The notes beneath the pieces were generated by a model. It was not told where the DNA came from. It worked only from the letters and a program-made list of their open reading frames with translations, and searched no databases. The position numbers were made by a program, and so were the translations under genes. A stretch of 64,000 nt of DNA from Euptelea pleiosperma (lineage: Eukaryota; Streptophyta; Magnoliopsida; Ranunculales; Eupteleaceae). The stretch covers positions 46,122,450 to 46,186,449 of the forward strand of contig CM068545.1 of assembly GCA_035048495.1 (NCBI GenBank), in the 5' to 3' direction. Shown here in pieces: positions 1 to 13,316 of the stretch (positions are counted from its first letter, which is position 1; each line of letters opens with the position of its first letter).

Positions 1-1845
1 CAAGGATTTATTATCTGACTGCTACACGTTTGACCGCAGCGGATGGAGGTGAAAGTCCTGATCCAACGGTGGATATCTTCAAAGGATTGAGATCAACGGT
101 TGCAACTCCTAGAGGGCTCAACAATGATGGGGGAAGAGCATGGACAAAGAACACGTCTGGGATTCTAGAGAAGATACATCCCAAAACTTTTAGACGGTGG
201 GTTGTACTGCACTTATGAAGCTTGGTTTTTCTTGATCGTGAAGGAGGACAACTGTGTGTGAAAGTGGAAGCAACAATGCTTTGTGGAACAGCAGCTCCTC
301 CGACCTACAACGGGGTGAAGAAGATGTCCCCTACAATAGGTTTATAAGGATAGGTTATGACTCAAAGGGAGGGTGAGATATGATCGGTTGGAGGGGAAAA
401 TGGTTGGACGGTGAGATGGGTTCCAATCCCACGAGAATTAGGTTTTGTGGTTTAGGTTTTGTATTGTGTTATGTCACAACATCAAGGATGATAAGGGTTG
501 GGTTATAAGAGTTATGGTGGGTCACGTTTCATCAATTGTATAGGGTTAGGTTTCTTTATTTGAATCCTAAATGGCATATCCAATAAAATAATAAGGCAAG
601 GAATGAGGTTATAGTTCGGTCAATAAAAGGTTTAGACTTGGCCGGGTTTGTTATTGTGTATCATTTAAGCACAAAAAATGATAAGGGATAGGTACATGCA
701 TAGAGGTTGGGTTGGACGGTTTTCGTTTTGGGAATCTTTGTTTTAAAAAAACAATAAAGGAAAATCATATAATAAAGATATGGAAGTTTTGGGTTTTCTT
801 TATTAAAATAGTAGCTTGGTTCAAGGTTAGACCAATTTGGAAAAAATGGGTTTTATATCTTAAGTTTTTAATTAACTCTATCACATTAGTTAAGGAAGAT
901 TAGTTTTCTTAAAGGTAAGGTATTAGTACATACCCAATTTAGCTTATAATTATGTTTATACGAGGATCATTCATTGATGAAATTAATATATCTTATATAA
1001 TAATTATAATATTTTTTTTTTTTTTAGAAAATTAATATTGATGTAGGGTGATGAACATAGGGACCGTGCATGCATGACGAATATAATACCCATACGCACA
1101 TTCACGCGCGCAAGGTATAAAGAAGTTCGTAAAAACAAAATAATTATATAAATTAAATTTAAAATAATGTACTACGCATATGGGGCCCAAAACAGTCCAT
1201 AAAAATGTGTGGTCCTACCGAGTCCATGTGGGCCCGCAAGTGACGGCCTATAAATCCTGAAATTTTATCCGTCTCAAAATCGACCGAAAATTGACGAGGA
1301 TGTTTTAACGATTAGATGATTGCATTTCATGAAGAAAAAATCATGAAAATGGATCCTAAAAATTAAAATGGACTAAAATACCCCTTTTATGATTTCTGAG
1401 GTTTTACAAGTTCCCTCTTTATTTTAGTACAATATCATTCGACGCGGTCCACCAATTTGGTTCTCATGGTTCTTGGTCTGATTCTGTGATCCTAGCTTAG
1501 TCCGTACTTTGCCCATATCTTCTTGTCATAGCCTACTAACTCTTTAAGCTTAGATATTAGGTTTCTGTGGCCGATCATGAGCCTACGAATCTCGAGAATC
1601 GTCTGATCAAGTTTTCTGCAAGAAAAAAAGCATGTAATAAGACATAATCAAAATGGCTCAATATCTAAACTTTCGAAAATGTGTTTAATTCATAAAAATA
1701 ACCAATTTTGTACAGAAAAGTATGTTCCATGTAATAAAGAAAATTCTTACGTAGAAATTTTGATAAAAATGAAAGTTTTATGTAAGAGAATACGATAATG
1801 CTAAAAGGATAATGGCTTAAAATAAGCACTTTTGAGTGAATATTA
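1..1845 (-). mobile_element. Diverged family-A LTR remnant
   Basis: The last 400 bases (about 1440-1845) align by eye with the 5' end of the family-A LTR read on the minus strand. Shared landmarks are TCTCGAGAATCGT, a run ending CTAAAAGGATAAT and the terminus CTTAAAATAAGCACTTTTGA. Here the terminus reads TATTA instead of TATCA. The earlier part (1-1440) contains phrases such as GATCCAACGGT that recur in the LTR, but I cannot align it firmly. It directly abuts a Sirevirus-like LTR, so it probably inserted there. No coding region is visible. Confidence 0.6.
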
Positions 1846-2235
1846 AACGCACCGATAGTAGGACTAAGGTTGGAAGCCGTATTTCAAACGGTATTGCGTA
1901 GGTAACTTCTGTAACTCGAAACTTCTCAGTTAGTTATACTTTCCGTCTAAATATAGTCACATGGTTTCTTTAGCTACAGTTTTCACATAAAAACTATTTG
2001 TGTTATGTGATTGAATTAAATTCTGCATTATGTTTAAATTAGACCAAGCGACGTAGAAATAATATACCATTGTGATCGATCTAGTCGATTGTGACAATCC
2101 TTAATTGTTAATCAATCTTCGAATACATGTAAATCCAGACTATTGAATTAGGTTGCTATATTAAAGCATTAAATTTTTAAATACCTATTCACCCCCCCCC
2201 CCCCCCCCCCCCTCTAGTTTTTGTATATACATAGA
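1846..2235 (+). mobile_element. 3' part of a Sirevirus-like copia LTR
   Basis: This aligns by eye with 43,190-43,570 of the better preserved copia LTR. Both run through GCTAAGGTTGGAAGC-type sequence, a stretch around ACTTTCCGTCT, and TTAAATACCTA followed by a C-run and TCTAG, a typical U5 end of plant copia elements. The 5' half is missing and is replaced by the family-A LTR remnant. Confidence 0.7.
2192..2212. repeat. Poly-C tract (21 C)
   Basis: An uninterrupted run of 21 cytosines in the U5 end of the copia LTR remnant. The related LTR near 43,550 has only 6-7 C, so the run has expanded here, or its length is a sequencing artefact. Confidence 0.9.
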
Positions 2236-4589
2236 TCGGGTTAGAATAGATCATCTTCCCTCTCAAAAATATTACATAATATAGAACCCCAAAATTGGGT
2301 TTTTGACGTAATGTCAGTGTTTTGAACATTGCGGACAGCACAAATAGAATTTATGAATTCCACCAACTATTTAGGAAAGCTAACTCACACAACTTTAAAA
2401 ATGTCATTGTCAAGAAATTTCTAAAAATGCCTTATCCGAAATCGCATTGCAAAACAGGGCTTTGAATCTGTCAGATTCGAGCCTTTCCTGACCTACTGTC
2501 AGTGTTTCGACCACAACTTTTAGTTCTAGGTCATTTGCCTGCCCGAAATTGGACTATAAGACAGAACTTCAAATCTGGTTTCGAATCATAACCAGTTCTG
2601 CCATATAGGCATCGGAAATCACACAAGTCGGCAAAACAGATTGCTATCTCGTGTTGCATTTCGGTGACTAAGTCTCTTGGAATTATTTCACCAAGGATTT
2701 ATATTTTTTATATTCAATTATTTAAGTGTCATTAAAGAAATCAAAAAAACTCACAGCACTGGCTTCAGACCTAATTTTCAAATTTAAGATCTCAAAATTG
2801 GCAAATTGCATTCCTTTCAGTGACGAGTACAAAATAATTTATTTCTACTTCTGAAATATTTTATGAATATTTTAAACTGGCTATAATTAAGTAATTGCAA
2901 AAATAGGATTAGCGACTGTTAGAAAACAGAACGCATTTTTTCTCTTATAAAAGCCGATTTGGCCCTCAACTATTTCTACCAAAATCGAAGATCTCGATGA
3001 GATCCTTTAGATAATGTCGGCCAAATGTTGAAATTATGCTCCGTTTGAATTAATAGATCATTTTCAAAATGGTTGAACATATGCACCTACTCAAAAATGC
3101 CAATAAACTAATTTTTCCTCAATGCTACCCTTTCAAACCACTAAACTAATGTTTTACCATATCATTCCTAAAGGAGATAAAATATTTAATGGACTATTTT
3201 ATTTAATAGAAATTTTTAAAAATTTATTTCAGAGTATTTCAAAATATTTAATTTATTTTTATCATCCTTGATCTTAGGTAAACAGGCCGATCCACATGCA
3301 TTCGGGTGTGACAACAAATTAAACCCCCAAATTTTAGTGACGTTATTATGAGACCCTTTGACTATCGGGCAAAGTCGGTCATTAATCCAAAACATAATGT
3401 GACGCCCCAGGACCCCAAATTGAGTGAAATTTTATTACGACCCACTTAACCGTTGGTCAACATCATTAATCCAAATGGAAAAATAATCTAACACGCCTGT
3501 GAAACCCGCCAATCAACCAAACACAAAAGACTCAGTCTTCACCATTTATACCTCCTCGAGTACTCCACATGTAAAACTGCCACATCAGTCACATCTAAAG
3601 CAAAATAAAATGGCCAGAATAATTTTTTTTCAAAATAGCCTTCCTTAACTTTAAAAAAAAACTTCTTTTTAAATAATGGCCTTCATTTACCTAAGCCAGA
3701 TTTTTGGGATTTGGCCGTTAATTTTGAAATAACAGAACCCAATTTTTTGGGAAATAGCCGTTATTGTTGTAAAGGCCATTTTTTAAACCATGGTTGATGG
3801 TATTCTCAGATGCATTAGATTTCTCAAAGTCAATGATGTTGTCCAAACGGTCTACAGGTCGTACTAAATTCACAGATTGAAGAGTACTAAACTGCTTTGA
3901 AACAAAATCCAAAATGAACTACATTTGGGTAGTCAACTTTTGGCAGACTTAGAGAAACTACTCCGGTCATCATCTTCGTATCATTTTTTTACTACTACAT
4001 CAATTCATATAATTTTTCGTCGTCCTTTTCAAGCCTTCAACCTGCATGGATCCATGCGCACCACATGGTCCCGTCATTGTCTTTATTGCATATGCATCTC
4101 AATGTGCCGTTGCCCAATTCTCGTCGCTGTTGTCCCCCAATAACAAGACACGTTTTCTACAGTTCAATACCAAGGGGAAACCCTGGTCCTAACCACCAGG
4201 GCACAAGTTTTAGAACCTACAAACCTATTTTTATTAAAACAAACCAAGGCCTCGGCAAAAACGGGATTCGGTCACAGTTGAGATGCACGGTGTTCATCAG
4301 TCTAAACGTTCCAATATATAAGCATGAAAGAATATTTTTTTATGGAAATAATTTTGCCACAAGCTACAATCCATCAAACCCAACTTCACGTCTTTTGCTC
4401 TTCCTTTCTCATAAAGAAGAAAACCTGCAAACCTGCAAACCTTCAAATCACTGAAATCATTAAAATATACAACCCACTACATGTAGAAGCTCGCACAAGG
4501 TAAGGAGTCGTACCAAGAAATCTAAATCTTGCTCACCGGAAAATTAGTTTCATTCCATCACTTTTGCATAAGAAACAACCAGACCAAGC
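2236..4589. other. Intergenic, no gene recognised
   Basis: AT-rich sequence without a supported gene. Near 3,400 the phrase TGTGACGCCCC resembles the first bases of gypsy LTRs, so part may be old LTR sequence. The last few hundred bases lie just 3' of the helicase stop codon and may include its 3' UTR. No poly(A) signal could be assigned with confidence. Confidence 0.4.
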
Positions 4590-4703
4590 TCATATCAGAT
4601 CGGCCACATTCATTGGCATCTCATCAATCTGCGTGCTGTAGTACTGCTCTATGTCTCTCAAAATCCTGATGTCATCGTTGCGGACGAAGTTAATTGCCAC
4701 GCC
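4590..4703 (-). pseudogene. EIF4A3: eIF4A-III last exon
   Basis: 37 codons plus TGA, from [15 protein letters not shown] through [11 protein letters not shown], the standard C-terminus of eIF4A proteins. Acceptor TTTTCAG. The 1,016-bp intron upstream contains a small MITE-like element. Confidence 0.94.
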
Positions 4704-4883
4704 CTGAAAACCATCAACACCACCCGTTTTTCAAAACAATTTAGGCACAAACAGGCTGAAACTGATACAGTTTACAGGAAAAAAGTAATAGAGGGGTCAA
4801 GCGAGATGTGTTTGGTCTTTAAAAATGGCACGAGTGAAAATGTGGGGCACAGACAGCAAGATCTGAAGCCAATATTCAATGAA

Positions 4884-5142
4884 ACCATTATAATGCCCCG
4901 TTATAACATCAACGCTCCAACATTGTTGCATATTTGCTAAAAAAATTAGAACGTTATAACAGCAGTTATTTTGCTGCGTAACAGCCGTTACTTTGCCGCT
5001 ATCTATTATTTAACCATTATCTGTTACTTTATAAATCGAATTCAGAAAATACACAAATAAATTAATTTTGACCTTTTTTACTTTGATTTGACCCATAATA
5101 ACAGCCATTTTTTATGTAATGTTACCTGTCAGTTATAATGGT
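4884..5142. mobile_element. MITE-like element in last intron
   Basis: The ends are imperfect inverted repeats, ACCATTATAATG on the left and AGTTATAATGGT on the right (10 of 12 match as inverted repeat). The interior is AT-rich and full of short inverted words such as TAACAGCCGTTAC. It has no ORF. I could not identify a clean target duplication, so the boundaries are tentative. Confidence 0.4.
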
Positions 5143-5719
5143 CCACTTTAAACCTTTTTCTTATGTATAGGCATGAAGGTTTATGCTTCTCATTTCACTT
5201 AACCACTCTTGGCAAGAATGTAAGTCCATGCCCATCGATTGATGAGGGGCCCTTATGGCATACCCTAATAAACAGTCGGTTGATCCATCGTACAACTTGA
5301 CTACCTGGACCACTCTTTCAGAGATGGAGCAGATTAGAAGTAAATTTTGAGCAATTTAAAGAGGAGTAAATACGGTTCAGGTGCCTACTGTAAGAGAGAT
5401 GTAAAGGGGACAGATGCGTTAAATATTAGGACAATGTGATTGAATGGTGACTGGCTAATCTAAAATAGAGAGTATAAAATGGTGTAACACAACCAATGAT
5501 CTTGCATCTCTAATGGAAATTAAAGCATGTATCCATCAACACTTGGTGCATGGTGATGTCAAGCAGAGCGTTCGTGTTTAGTTTCAAAAGAAATATAATG
5601 GCTTAAACATTATGAAAAATAGAATCTCCATTATCTATCACAGACAGGAAGAAATACTTCCCACTCAAGCAAAAGAACCAATGCCTTGAATTCTTCGCAT
5701 CAGTGAACAGAATAATTAC

Positions 5720-5806
5720 CTTGCGTCCAAAACGACCAGAGCGGCCTATCCGATGTATGTAAAGCTCACGGTTGTTTGGAAGGTCATAATTGATCACTAG
5801 AGAAAC
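5720..5806 (-). pseudogene. EIF4A3: eIF4A-III penultimate exon (motif VI)
   Basis: 29 codons, phase 0, from [15 protein letters not shown] through [12 protein letters not shown]. Motif VI (HRIGRSGR) contributes the arginine finger. Acceptor CATCAG, donor GTAATT. The phase matches exon 5 directly, so an exon 5 to this exon splice would stay in frame with 56 residues missing. Confidence 0.93.
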
Positions 5807-5915
5807 CTGATGAGGCAAAAGCAAAGATAAGAAAAGTGAACTCTGCATAATATCTTGCCAAGAACCTTTATAATTAGTATAAATTGATGCATATTTTAAT
5901 GGGTTTTTATCTTCT

Positions 5916-6230
5916 TCTTCTTCTTTTTTTGGATAAGTTAGAAGTAATTGTATTAAAGAAAAACTATACAAGGAGAAAGGTACCACAAGTCAGAGAGGAC
6001 CTGACTCGCAGATCCCAAAAGCAGACAGAAAAACGCAAACAACTCAACTTTGGATTCCCCTGTACAATATAAGATAAGCTAAATACAAAATCCTCAAAAC
6101 GAGTTCCCTTGATTCTTCCAGGATCGATGTCCAGAAATAATAAAAAGGCTTTCATTTTCAGGATGACTGTATCCAGGCCTTCAATACAAAATCCTCAAGA
6201 ACGGGTTTCTATCTTTTCTTATTCACAAAA
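5916..6230 (-). mobile_element. 5'-truncated LINE tail
   Basis: Read on the minus strand, the segment encodes an RFEDFVF-like peptide, which matches the last residues before the ORF2 stop in the LINE further right (FFEDFVY). It then runs to an A-rich tail next to the poly-pyrimidine run near 5,920. Only the 3' end remains, as is usual for LINE insertions that stopped early. Confidence 0.5.
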
Positions 6231-6318
6231 TAAAGGGAGTTCCATGCACACAGTTCACATGCAGGGGGTTCTAGACAATCCAATTAATGGGCCTCAACAA
6301 GAAGATAATATATCTCAA

Positions 6319-7604
6319 GAAAAGAATGGGTAGAACCCGAATCAATCAACACTTTAGCATACAAGTGTGAGATCAGAAGAGTACCTTCTACCACATTCTT
6401 GGATGTACTCGCATCCTGCCGTGTAATGGCAAAGACTCGCCCCGATATATTCGGCCTCTGAGTATTGCCCGCAGGCTTCTGATATGGTGCACGAGGGCAG
6501 TGCCTCTATAAGTGTCCTACACCATTGCAGTTGTAACAACGCCTATCTGCTCGCACAATCTGATTAGGAGGGGCGGAGTTGATCGGGTATGCAGCAATGG
6601 TAGGAACAGATAACTTCGGCTTCTTAGCTGAATCCGAATATCTCTGGGGAGCAGTAGGTGCAACTCGACCCTTTCCCTTAGGATCTGTACGATCCTTCAG
6701 GAAATCGCTGGTATCCTTCTCCAGCGCCAATGCCATCTCTACGGTGGTGGCATACACATGAATCAACTAACCCACAATCATCCTCCTAATTCCAGACTTG
6801 AGGCCCGCTTGAAATCTCTTCGCCTTTCTCTCCTCTGTCGAGATGATGTGTGGTGCATAAGCTGCCAAACGATCAAACTAGGTCACATACTGTGCCACAG
6901 TCATGGAACCCTGCTCGAGGGCCAAGAAGTCTGCCTCGAGCTGATCTCGGACAGAAACGGGGAAGTACTTCTCCAGAAATAGTCCCCTAAACTCTTCCCA
7001 TCTGAGGACCACATCGTCTCTCACGGAACGCACCATGTCCCACCAAGTCATAGCATCGCCCTTCAACATAAAGGTGGCCAACTCCACCTTACGGTCCTCA
7101 GGGCATCTCATAGCCCGAAAAATCCTATCTACCTCACGTAACCACCCCTCGGCTTCCATTGGTTCAGGAAGACCTCTGAACTCCGGCGCTCGTAGTCGTT
7201 GGAACTCTCGCAAACTATCGTCCGGACGAGCACGAGCTGGCTCGGGACGAGCCTCCTGAACATGCCGGTCCAAGGCAGCAGTGATATGACCCAAAGCCGC
7301 GTAAACGCCGGCTAACTAAGCCTCTGCACCTACCTCTGGAGTAGGCGTACGTGAGGTATTCTTACCTCTGCCTCTTCCACTTCTCATTGCCTTTATAACA
7401 AAAGGACGAGTTAGGGACGTGCACAATAAATAGTTTTAAAAATAACAAGGAATCGTATTATGATGTTCTTTATCTTGTTAGTTCTTCATTCGTAAGGTTG
7501 TATTATGATCTTAATTAATATATGATTTGATGAAAATGTATTATTCAATTTGGCTAAGGTACTATGTTTCCGAGGACTTGTAACCTAAAGCTCTGATACC
7601 AAGC
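6319..7604 (-). mobile_element. Chromovirus-like internal region, copy 1 (gag remnant)
   Basis: The minus strand carries a decayed gypsy gag starting at ATG 7387. It has GRGKN and AAL..HVQE residues, the retrotransposon gag core with FMLKGDAMTWWD and WEEFRGLFLEKYFP, and a zinc knuckle CYNCNGVGHL interrupted by TAG before RHC. It breaks off at 6319, just inside a protease-like LIDSGSTHSF. There is an early nonsense codon about 23 codons in and at least one frameshift. It lies 3' of an LTR and primer site, in the order LTR-PBS-gag. Confidence 0.8.
7590..7601 (-). other. Primer-binding site, initiator Met tRNA
   Basis: On the minus strand this reads TGGTATCAGAGC, a perfect match to the plant initiator-Met-tRNA primer sequence, three bases after the LTR end (GTGACA). 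It fixes the transcription direction of the element as minus. Confidence 0.9.
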
Positions 7605-9698
7605 TGTCACGCCCCCATATCCGATATTAGGTCATATCGACCTTTCTCGTATCTTGAGGCGCGATCTGATCATACAAATGCACAGTTAAACAAAACTGGT
7701 ATCACGATGCAGCGGAAATACACCAGATAATTTTTTTTCATTTTGTTTAAACAATTCATAAGACGAAACGCACTTCATTGACACATTAATAATGTTAGAG
7801 GATGTCTTACTTCAAACAAAACCGTAATATGCCCATCCAAAAGAAAACATTGTATATATATCGTACTCCCAAATACATGTTACTAAACGGTCAAAGGACC
7901 TACATAACTCATGTATCCTTCTACAAGATAGAAGAATTAAACAAAATATAACATCGTCAAAAGCACAAGTCTATCAACAGAAATGCTGGAAGCATCAGTC
8001 CAACTTCCCCTTATCATTTCCTGAAAATAAAACATTTTAAAACGATGAGCTAGGGCCCAGTAAGTACATTCCTCACGCGTAAAATCCACTTAAATCAGCG
8101 ACTTTTGTTTATTTTAAAACGAATACAATTTGCAAATGTATTTCACATGTAATTCAATAAAACTCAACTCTCCATCAATTACTTACGTATAACTTTGAAT
8201 ACAATGAAGTCTTTTCATATAATAGTCAACCTTTCTCTTATCGGAATACCCGTGACCATTTCTATAAAGTCAAACTATCAATTCTGATGTATTTCGTACC
8301 AACATTCCATCGGTCCTAGTGTACGATGTCAACACTTCTAGTCCATAAGTAAACTCCCTAATGTGCACACTAATTGTTTCATTAGGTATCCTCTCTCCGG
8401 ATTCCCTAATTTTCTTTTAGGTATAAATACCTGAGGGGTCTCATGAATGAGACAACGCCTCTTCTTTAGGGGACTGGAACCCCAAGGGGTCTTAAGGAAA
8501 TAAGACAACGCCTGATGCTTTAGGGGACTAAAACCCCAAGGGGTCTCGAAGAAATGAGACAACGCCTGATTCCAACTAATCTGATATTTCACATTCCCAA
8601 TCACGTTCTTATTCATGTCATCAATCGTATTTATATGCATAAAATAATAATGTTTGTACAAACATCTTTACATGCATAGCATTCCTATTTTTGCATTTTG
8701 AAACTAAAAATAAGAACATTTAAGCCCTATTAATATCTTAGAAAACGAATACATAAAACGGATGAAAAACGCATATATCTCATTTTAAATGAATTTGAGC
8801 ATGACTTCATCCAACTAAATAGATTACACATGTCCTCATCTATCATAATTTCATGCTTTTAAGATTACAAGAAATTATCAATGCATTTACACATTTTATG
8901 TAGAAAATACAAGAATTGAGATTTTTCCTTGCTAAAATTTAACAGATAACAAGAATAGCATTTTCAGACATTTTCCCCAAAAATAATAGAATTTTCTAGA
9001 ATTTTTCTACAATATTCTGTGAATTTTCTACTATTTCAAAAAAATAAAAATAAAAATAATATTTATAAATAAATAAATAAATAATAAATAAATAAATAAA
9101 TAAATAAATAATAATTAATTAATTAAATAATTAATTAATTAAATAAATAAAGGCATAAAATAATAACTATGTACTTACCAGTGAATACGCTAGAATCCCA
9201 AAATCTTTGAACCTCGTACGATGCGAATCTCGAGGTAGCGCGTATCTCGACGCAGTAGGCCCCACAAAAAAAAACTTTTCAAAGGACCTCCTGAATATTT
9301 TCAGGAATTCCTGGGAATTTTCTAGAATTTCTTCTAGTTGAGGGACTTTTTTGCAAATATTCTTACCTCAGGGGTTAGAATGCAAATACCCAAATTGATG
9401 TAATTTTCTAAAGGCATGGCCTTGTATTTATAGAGGTTGGGAACTCAGAACTTTTTATTTTTAACCGATGTGGGACTAAAATTTTGAAAATTGTCTCTTT
9501 TCTTTTTTTTTTGAATTTTAATAAAAACTTAAAATGTTGCCCAGAACTAAACACAATAACTTTTGACTCGCACGTCCGATTTGGACGAACTTGATACCGA
9601 TAGAAAGCTATTGTTGAGACCTTTAAAATGACATACATATAATGTTCAAAGTATTATAAAAAGTCTACGATAATATTGCTAGAAATAGGGTCATTACA
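7605..9698 (-). mobile_element. Chromovirus-like LTR, copy 1
   Basis: On the minus strand the LTR begins TGTAATGACCC and ends GTGACA, giving TG...CA ends. A TATA box (CTCTATAAATA) lies at 9425-9432 on the minus strand. The distal part holds AAAT/AATT-rich simple repeats (9030-9165). It pairs by eye along its whole length with the second LTR, with many substitutions and small indels, so the two are old. Confidence 0.88.
9425..9432 (-). promoter_or_regulatory. TATA box of chromovirus LTR copy 1
   Basis: TATAAATA in the context ACCTCTATAAATACAAGG on the minus strand, placed as expected for the U3 promoter. The equivalent box in the second LTR is at 13023-13030. Confidence 0.6.
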
Positions 9699-11255
9699 GG
9701 AGACTTTCCCGGTATCTGGAACGTCACCCTCTTCCCATAACAATCTACTGTTGCATGATATGCTGACAGCCAGTCCATCCCGAGAATAACGTCAAAATCC
9801 GTCATCTCTGATAGGATCAAGTCAGAAGTCAAATCATGATCCCCTATCCGAATCAAACAATTCTTACACATTTGATCTACAATATAATTCCCTCCTAGAG
9901 GTGTAGATACAATAAGCGTAAAGTCTAATGACTTGAATTCAAAGCCCAAAGCATATGCAAACGTAATAGATACAAAAGAATGGGTAGAACCCGAATCAAT
10001 CAACAATTTAGCATACAAGTGTGAGATCAGAAGAGTACCTTCTACCACATTCTTGGATGCACTCACATCTTGTGGTGTAATGGCAAAGACTCGCCCCGGT
10101 ATGTTCAGCCTCTAAGTATTGCCCGTAGGCTTCTGATGTGGTGCACGAGGGCAGTGCCTCTGTAAGTGTCCTACACCATTGCAATTGTAACAACGCCTAT
10201 CTATTCGAACAATCTGATTAGGAAGGGCAGAATTGATCGGGTGCGCAGTAATGGTAGGAACAGATAACTTCGGCTTCTTAGCTAAATCCGAATATCTCTG
10301 GGGAGCAGTAGGTGCAACTCGACCCTTTCCCTTAGGATCTGTACGATCCTTCAGGAAATCGCTGGTATCCTTCTCCAGCGCCAATGCCATCTCTACGGTG
10401 GTGGCATACACATGAATCAACTGACTCACAATCATCCTCCTAATTCCAGACTTGAGGCCCGCCTGAAATCTCTTCGCCTCTCTCCTCCTTCGAGATGATG
10501 TGTTGGGCATAAGCTGACAAACGATCAAACTGGGTCACATTCTGTGCCACAGTCATGGAACCCTGCTCGAGGGCCAAGAAATCTGCCTCGAGCTGATCTC
10601 GGACAAAAACGGGGAACTACTTCTCCAGAAACAATCCCCTAAACTCTTCCCATGTGAGGATCACATCGTCTCTCACAGAACGAACCATATCCCACCAAGT
10701 CATAGCATCGCCCTTAACATAAAGGTGACCAACTCCACCATACGGTCCTCAAAGCATCTCATAGCCCGAAAAATCCTCTCTACCTCTCGCAACCATCATT
10801 CGGCTTCCATTGGCTCAGGAAGGCCTCTGAACTCCGGCGCTCACAGTCGTTGGAACTCTCGCAGACTATCGTCCGGGCGAGCACGAGCCGATTCTGGACA
10901 GACCTCCTGAACATGCCGGTCCAAGGCAGCAGTGATATGACCCAAAACCGCATAAACGCTAGCTAAATGAGCCTCTGCACCTGCCTCTGGAGTTGGCGTA
11001 CGAGCGGCATTCTTACCTCTTCCTCTTCTCATTGCCTTTATATCAGAAGGACGAGTTAGGGACGTACAAAATAAATATTTCAAAAAATTAACAAGGAATC
11101 GTATTATGATCTTTATCTTGTTAGTTCTTGTTCAAAAAAAAAATTTGTTTATGATCTTTAATTAATTAATATGTGATTGGATGAAAATATATTATTCTAT
11201 TTGGTTAAGTTATTATGTTTCCGAGGACTAGTAACCTAAAGCTTTGATACCAAGC
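9699..11255 (-). mobile_element. Chromovirus-like internal region, copy 2 (gag and partial protease)
   Basis: Gag starts at ATG 11032 and runs through GRGKNAA, AALDRHVQE and REFQRL, then a frameshift near 10841. After it come the VYATTVEMALALEK region and an intact CCHC knuckle CYNCNGVGHLQRHC near 10170. A stop at 10112 separates gag from an aspartic protease (9665-10066) with LIDSGSTHSF and VILGMDWL. The protease runs directly into the neighbouring LTR at 9698. There is no reverse transcriptase or integrase. It is the same family as copy 1, probably Tekay/Del-like. Confidence 0.82.
11241..11252 (-). other. Primer-binding site, initiator Met tRNA
   Basis: Minus strand reads TGGTATCAAAGC, one mismatch from the perfect site of copy 1, three bases after the LTR end. 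Confidence 0.85.
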
Positions 11256-13316
11256 TGTCACACCCCCAAATCTAATATCTGGTCATATCGATCTTTCTCG
11301 TATCTTGAGGCGCGATCTGATCATATAAACGCGTAGTTAAACAAAACTAGTATCAGATGCAGCGAAAATACACCGGATAATTTTTTATTTTGTTTAAACA
11401 ATCCATAAGATGAAACGTACTTCATTGACACATTAATAATATCAGAGGATCTCTCACCTCAAACAAAACCATAATATGCCCATCCAAAAGAAAACATTGT
11501 ATATATATCGTACTCCCAAATACATGTTACTAAATGGTCAAAAGACCTACACAACTCATGTATCATTCTACAAGATAGAAGAATTAAACAAAATATAACA
11601 TCGTCTCTAGCACAAGTCTATCAACAAAAATGCTGGAAGCATCAGACCATCTTCCCCTTATCCCTTCCTGAAAATAAAATATTTTAAAACGATGAGCTAG
11701 GACGCAATAAATACATTCCTCATGTGTAAAACCACTTAAATCAACAACTTTTGTTTATTTTAAAACAAATACGATTTGCAAATGAGTTTCACATGTAATT
11801 TGATAAAACTCAATTCTCCATCAATTACTTATGTATAACTTCGAATATAATTATTACTTTTCACATAACAATCAACATTTTTCTTATCAGAATACCCGTG
11901 ACCATTTCTATACAGTCAAACTATCAATTCTGATGTATTCAGTACCAACATTCCATCGGTTCTAGTGTACGATGTCAACACTTCTAGCTTACAAGTAGAC
12001 TCCCTAATATACACACTAATTGTTTCATTAGGTATCCTCTCTCCGGATTCTCTAATTTCCTTTTAGATATAAATACCCGAAGGGTCTCATGAATGAGACA
12101 AAGCCTCTCCTTTATGGGACTGGAACCCCAAAGGTCTTAAGGAAATAAGACTACGCCTAATACTTTAGGGGACTAAAACCCCAAGGGGTCTCAAAGAAAT
12201 GAGACAACGCCTGATTTCAACTAATCTGATATTCCACATTCCCAATCACATTCTTATTCATGTCCTTAATCGTATTTATATGCATAAAATAGTAATGTTT
12301 GTAAAAACATCTTTACATGCATAACATTCATATTTTTGCATTTTGAAACTAAAAATAAGAACATTTAAGCCCTATTAATATCCTAGAAAGCAAATACATA
12401 AAACGGATGAAAAACGCATATATCTCATTTTAAATTAATTTGAGCATGACTTCATCCAACTAAATAGATTACACATGTCCTCATTTATCATAATTTCATG
12501 CTTTTAAGATTACAAGAAATCATCAATGTATTTACACATTTCATGTGGAAAATACAATAATTGGGATTTTTCCTTGCTAAAATTTAACAGATAACAAGAA
12601 TAACATTTTCCCCCAAAATAATAGAATTTTCTAGAATTTTTTTACCATTTTCTTTGAATTTTTACTATTTCCAAAATAAAATAACATTTATAAATAATTT
12701 ATTAATTAAACAAAATAAATAATTAATAATTAATTAATTAATTAATTAAATAAATACATAAAATAAATAACTATGTACTTACCTGTGAATACGCTAGAAT
12801 CTCAAATTATTGAACCTCGTACGACGCAAATCTCGAGGTAGCGCATATCTCGAGACAGTGGGCCCCACAAAAAAACTTTTCAAAGGACCTGAATATTTTC
12901 AAGAATTCCTAGGAATTTTCTAGAATTTCTTCTAGTTGAGGATTTTTTTTGCAACTATTCTTACCTCAGGGGTTAGAATGCAAATATCCAAACTGATGTG
13001 ATTTTCTCAAGGCATGGCCTTGTATTTATAGAAGTTGAAAACTCAGAACTTTTCATTCCTATCCAATGTGGGACTATAATTTTGAACATTGTCCCTTTTT
13101 TTTTCAAATTTTATATTTTTGATATCAAACTATAGCATATAAAAACTTAAAATGTTGCCCAGAACTAAACACAATAACTTTTGACTCAAATGTCCGATTT
13201 GGACAAACTTGATACCGATAGAAGGCTATTGTTGAGACCTTTAAAATGACATATATATAATGTTCAAAGTATTATAAAAAGTCTACTATAATATTGCTAG
13301 AAATAGGGTCATTACA
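11256..13316 (-). mobile_element. Chromovirus-like LTR, copy 2
   Basis: Starts TGTAATGACCC and ends GTGTGACA on the minus strand, with a TATA box at 13023-13030. Homologous along its length to the LTR at 7605-9698, 33 bp shorter. Its outer edge joins a decayed LINE, the presumed target. Confidence 0.88.

Noticed and set aside
4065..4454. 129-codon plus-strand frame 3' of the helicase copy
   Set aside because: No recognisable domain, low-quality composition, and located in what is probably 3' flank of the gene.
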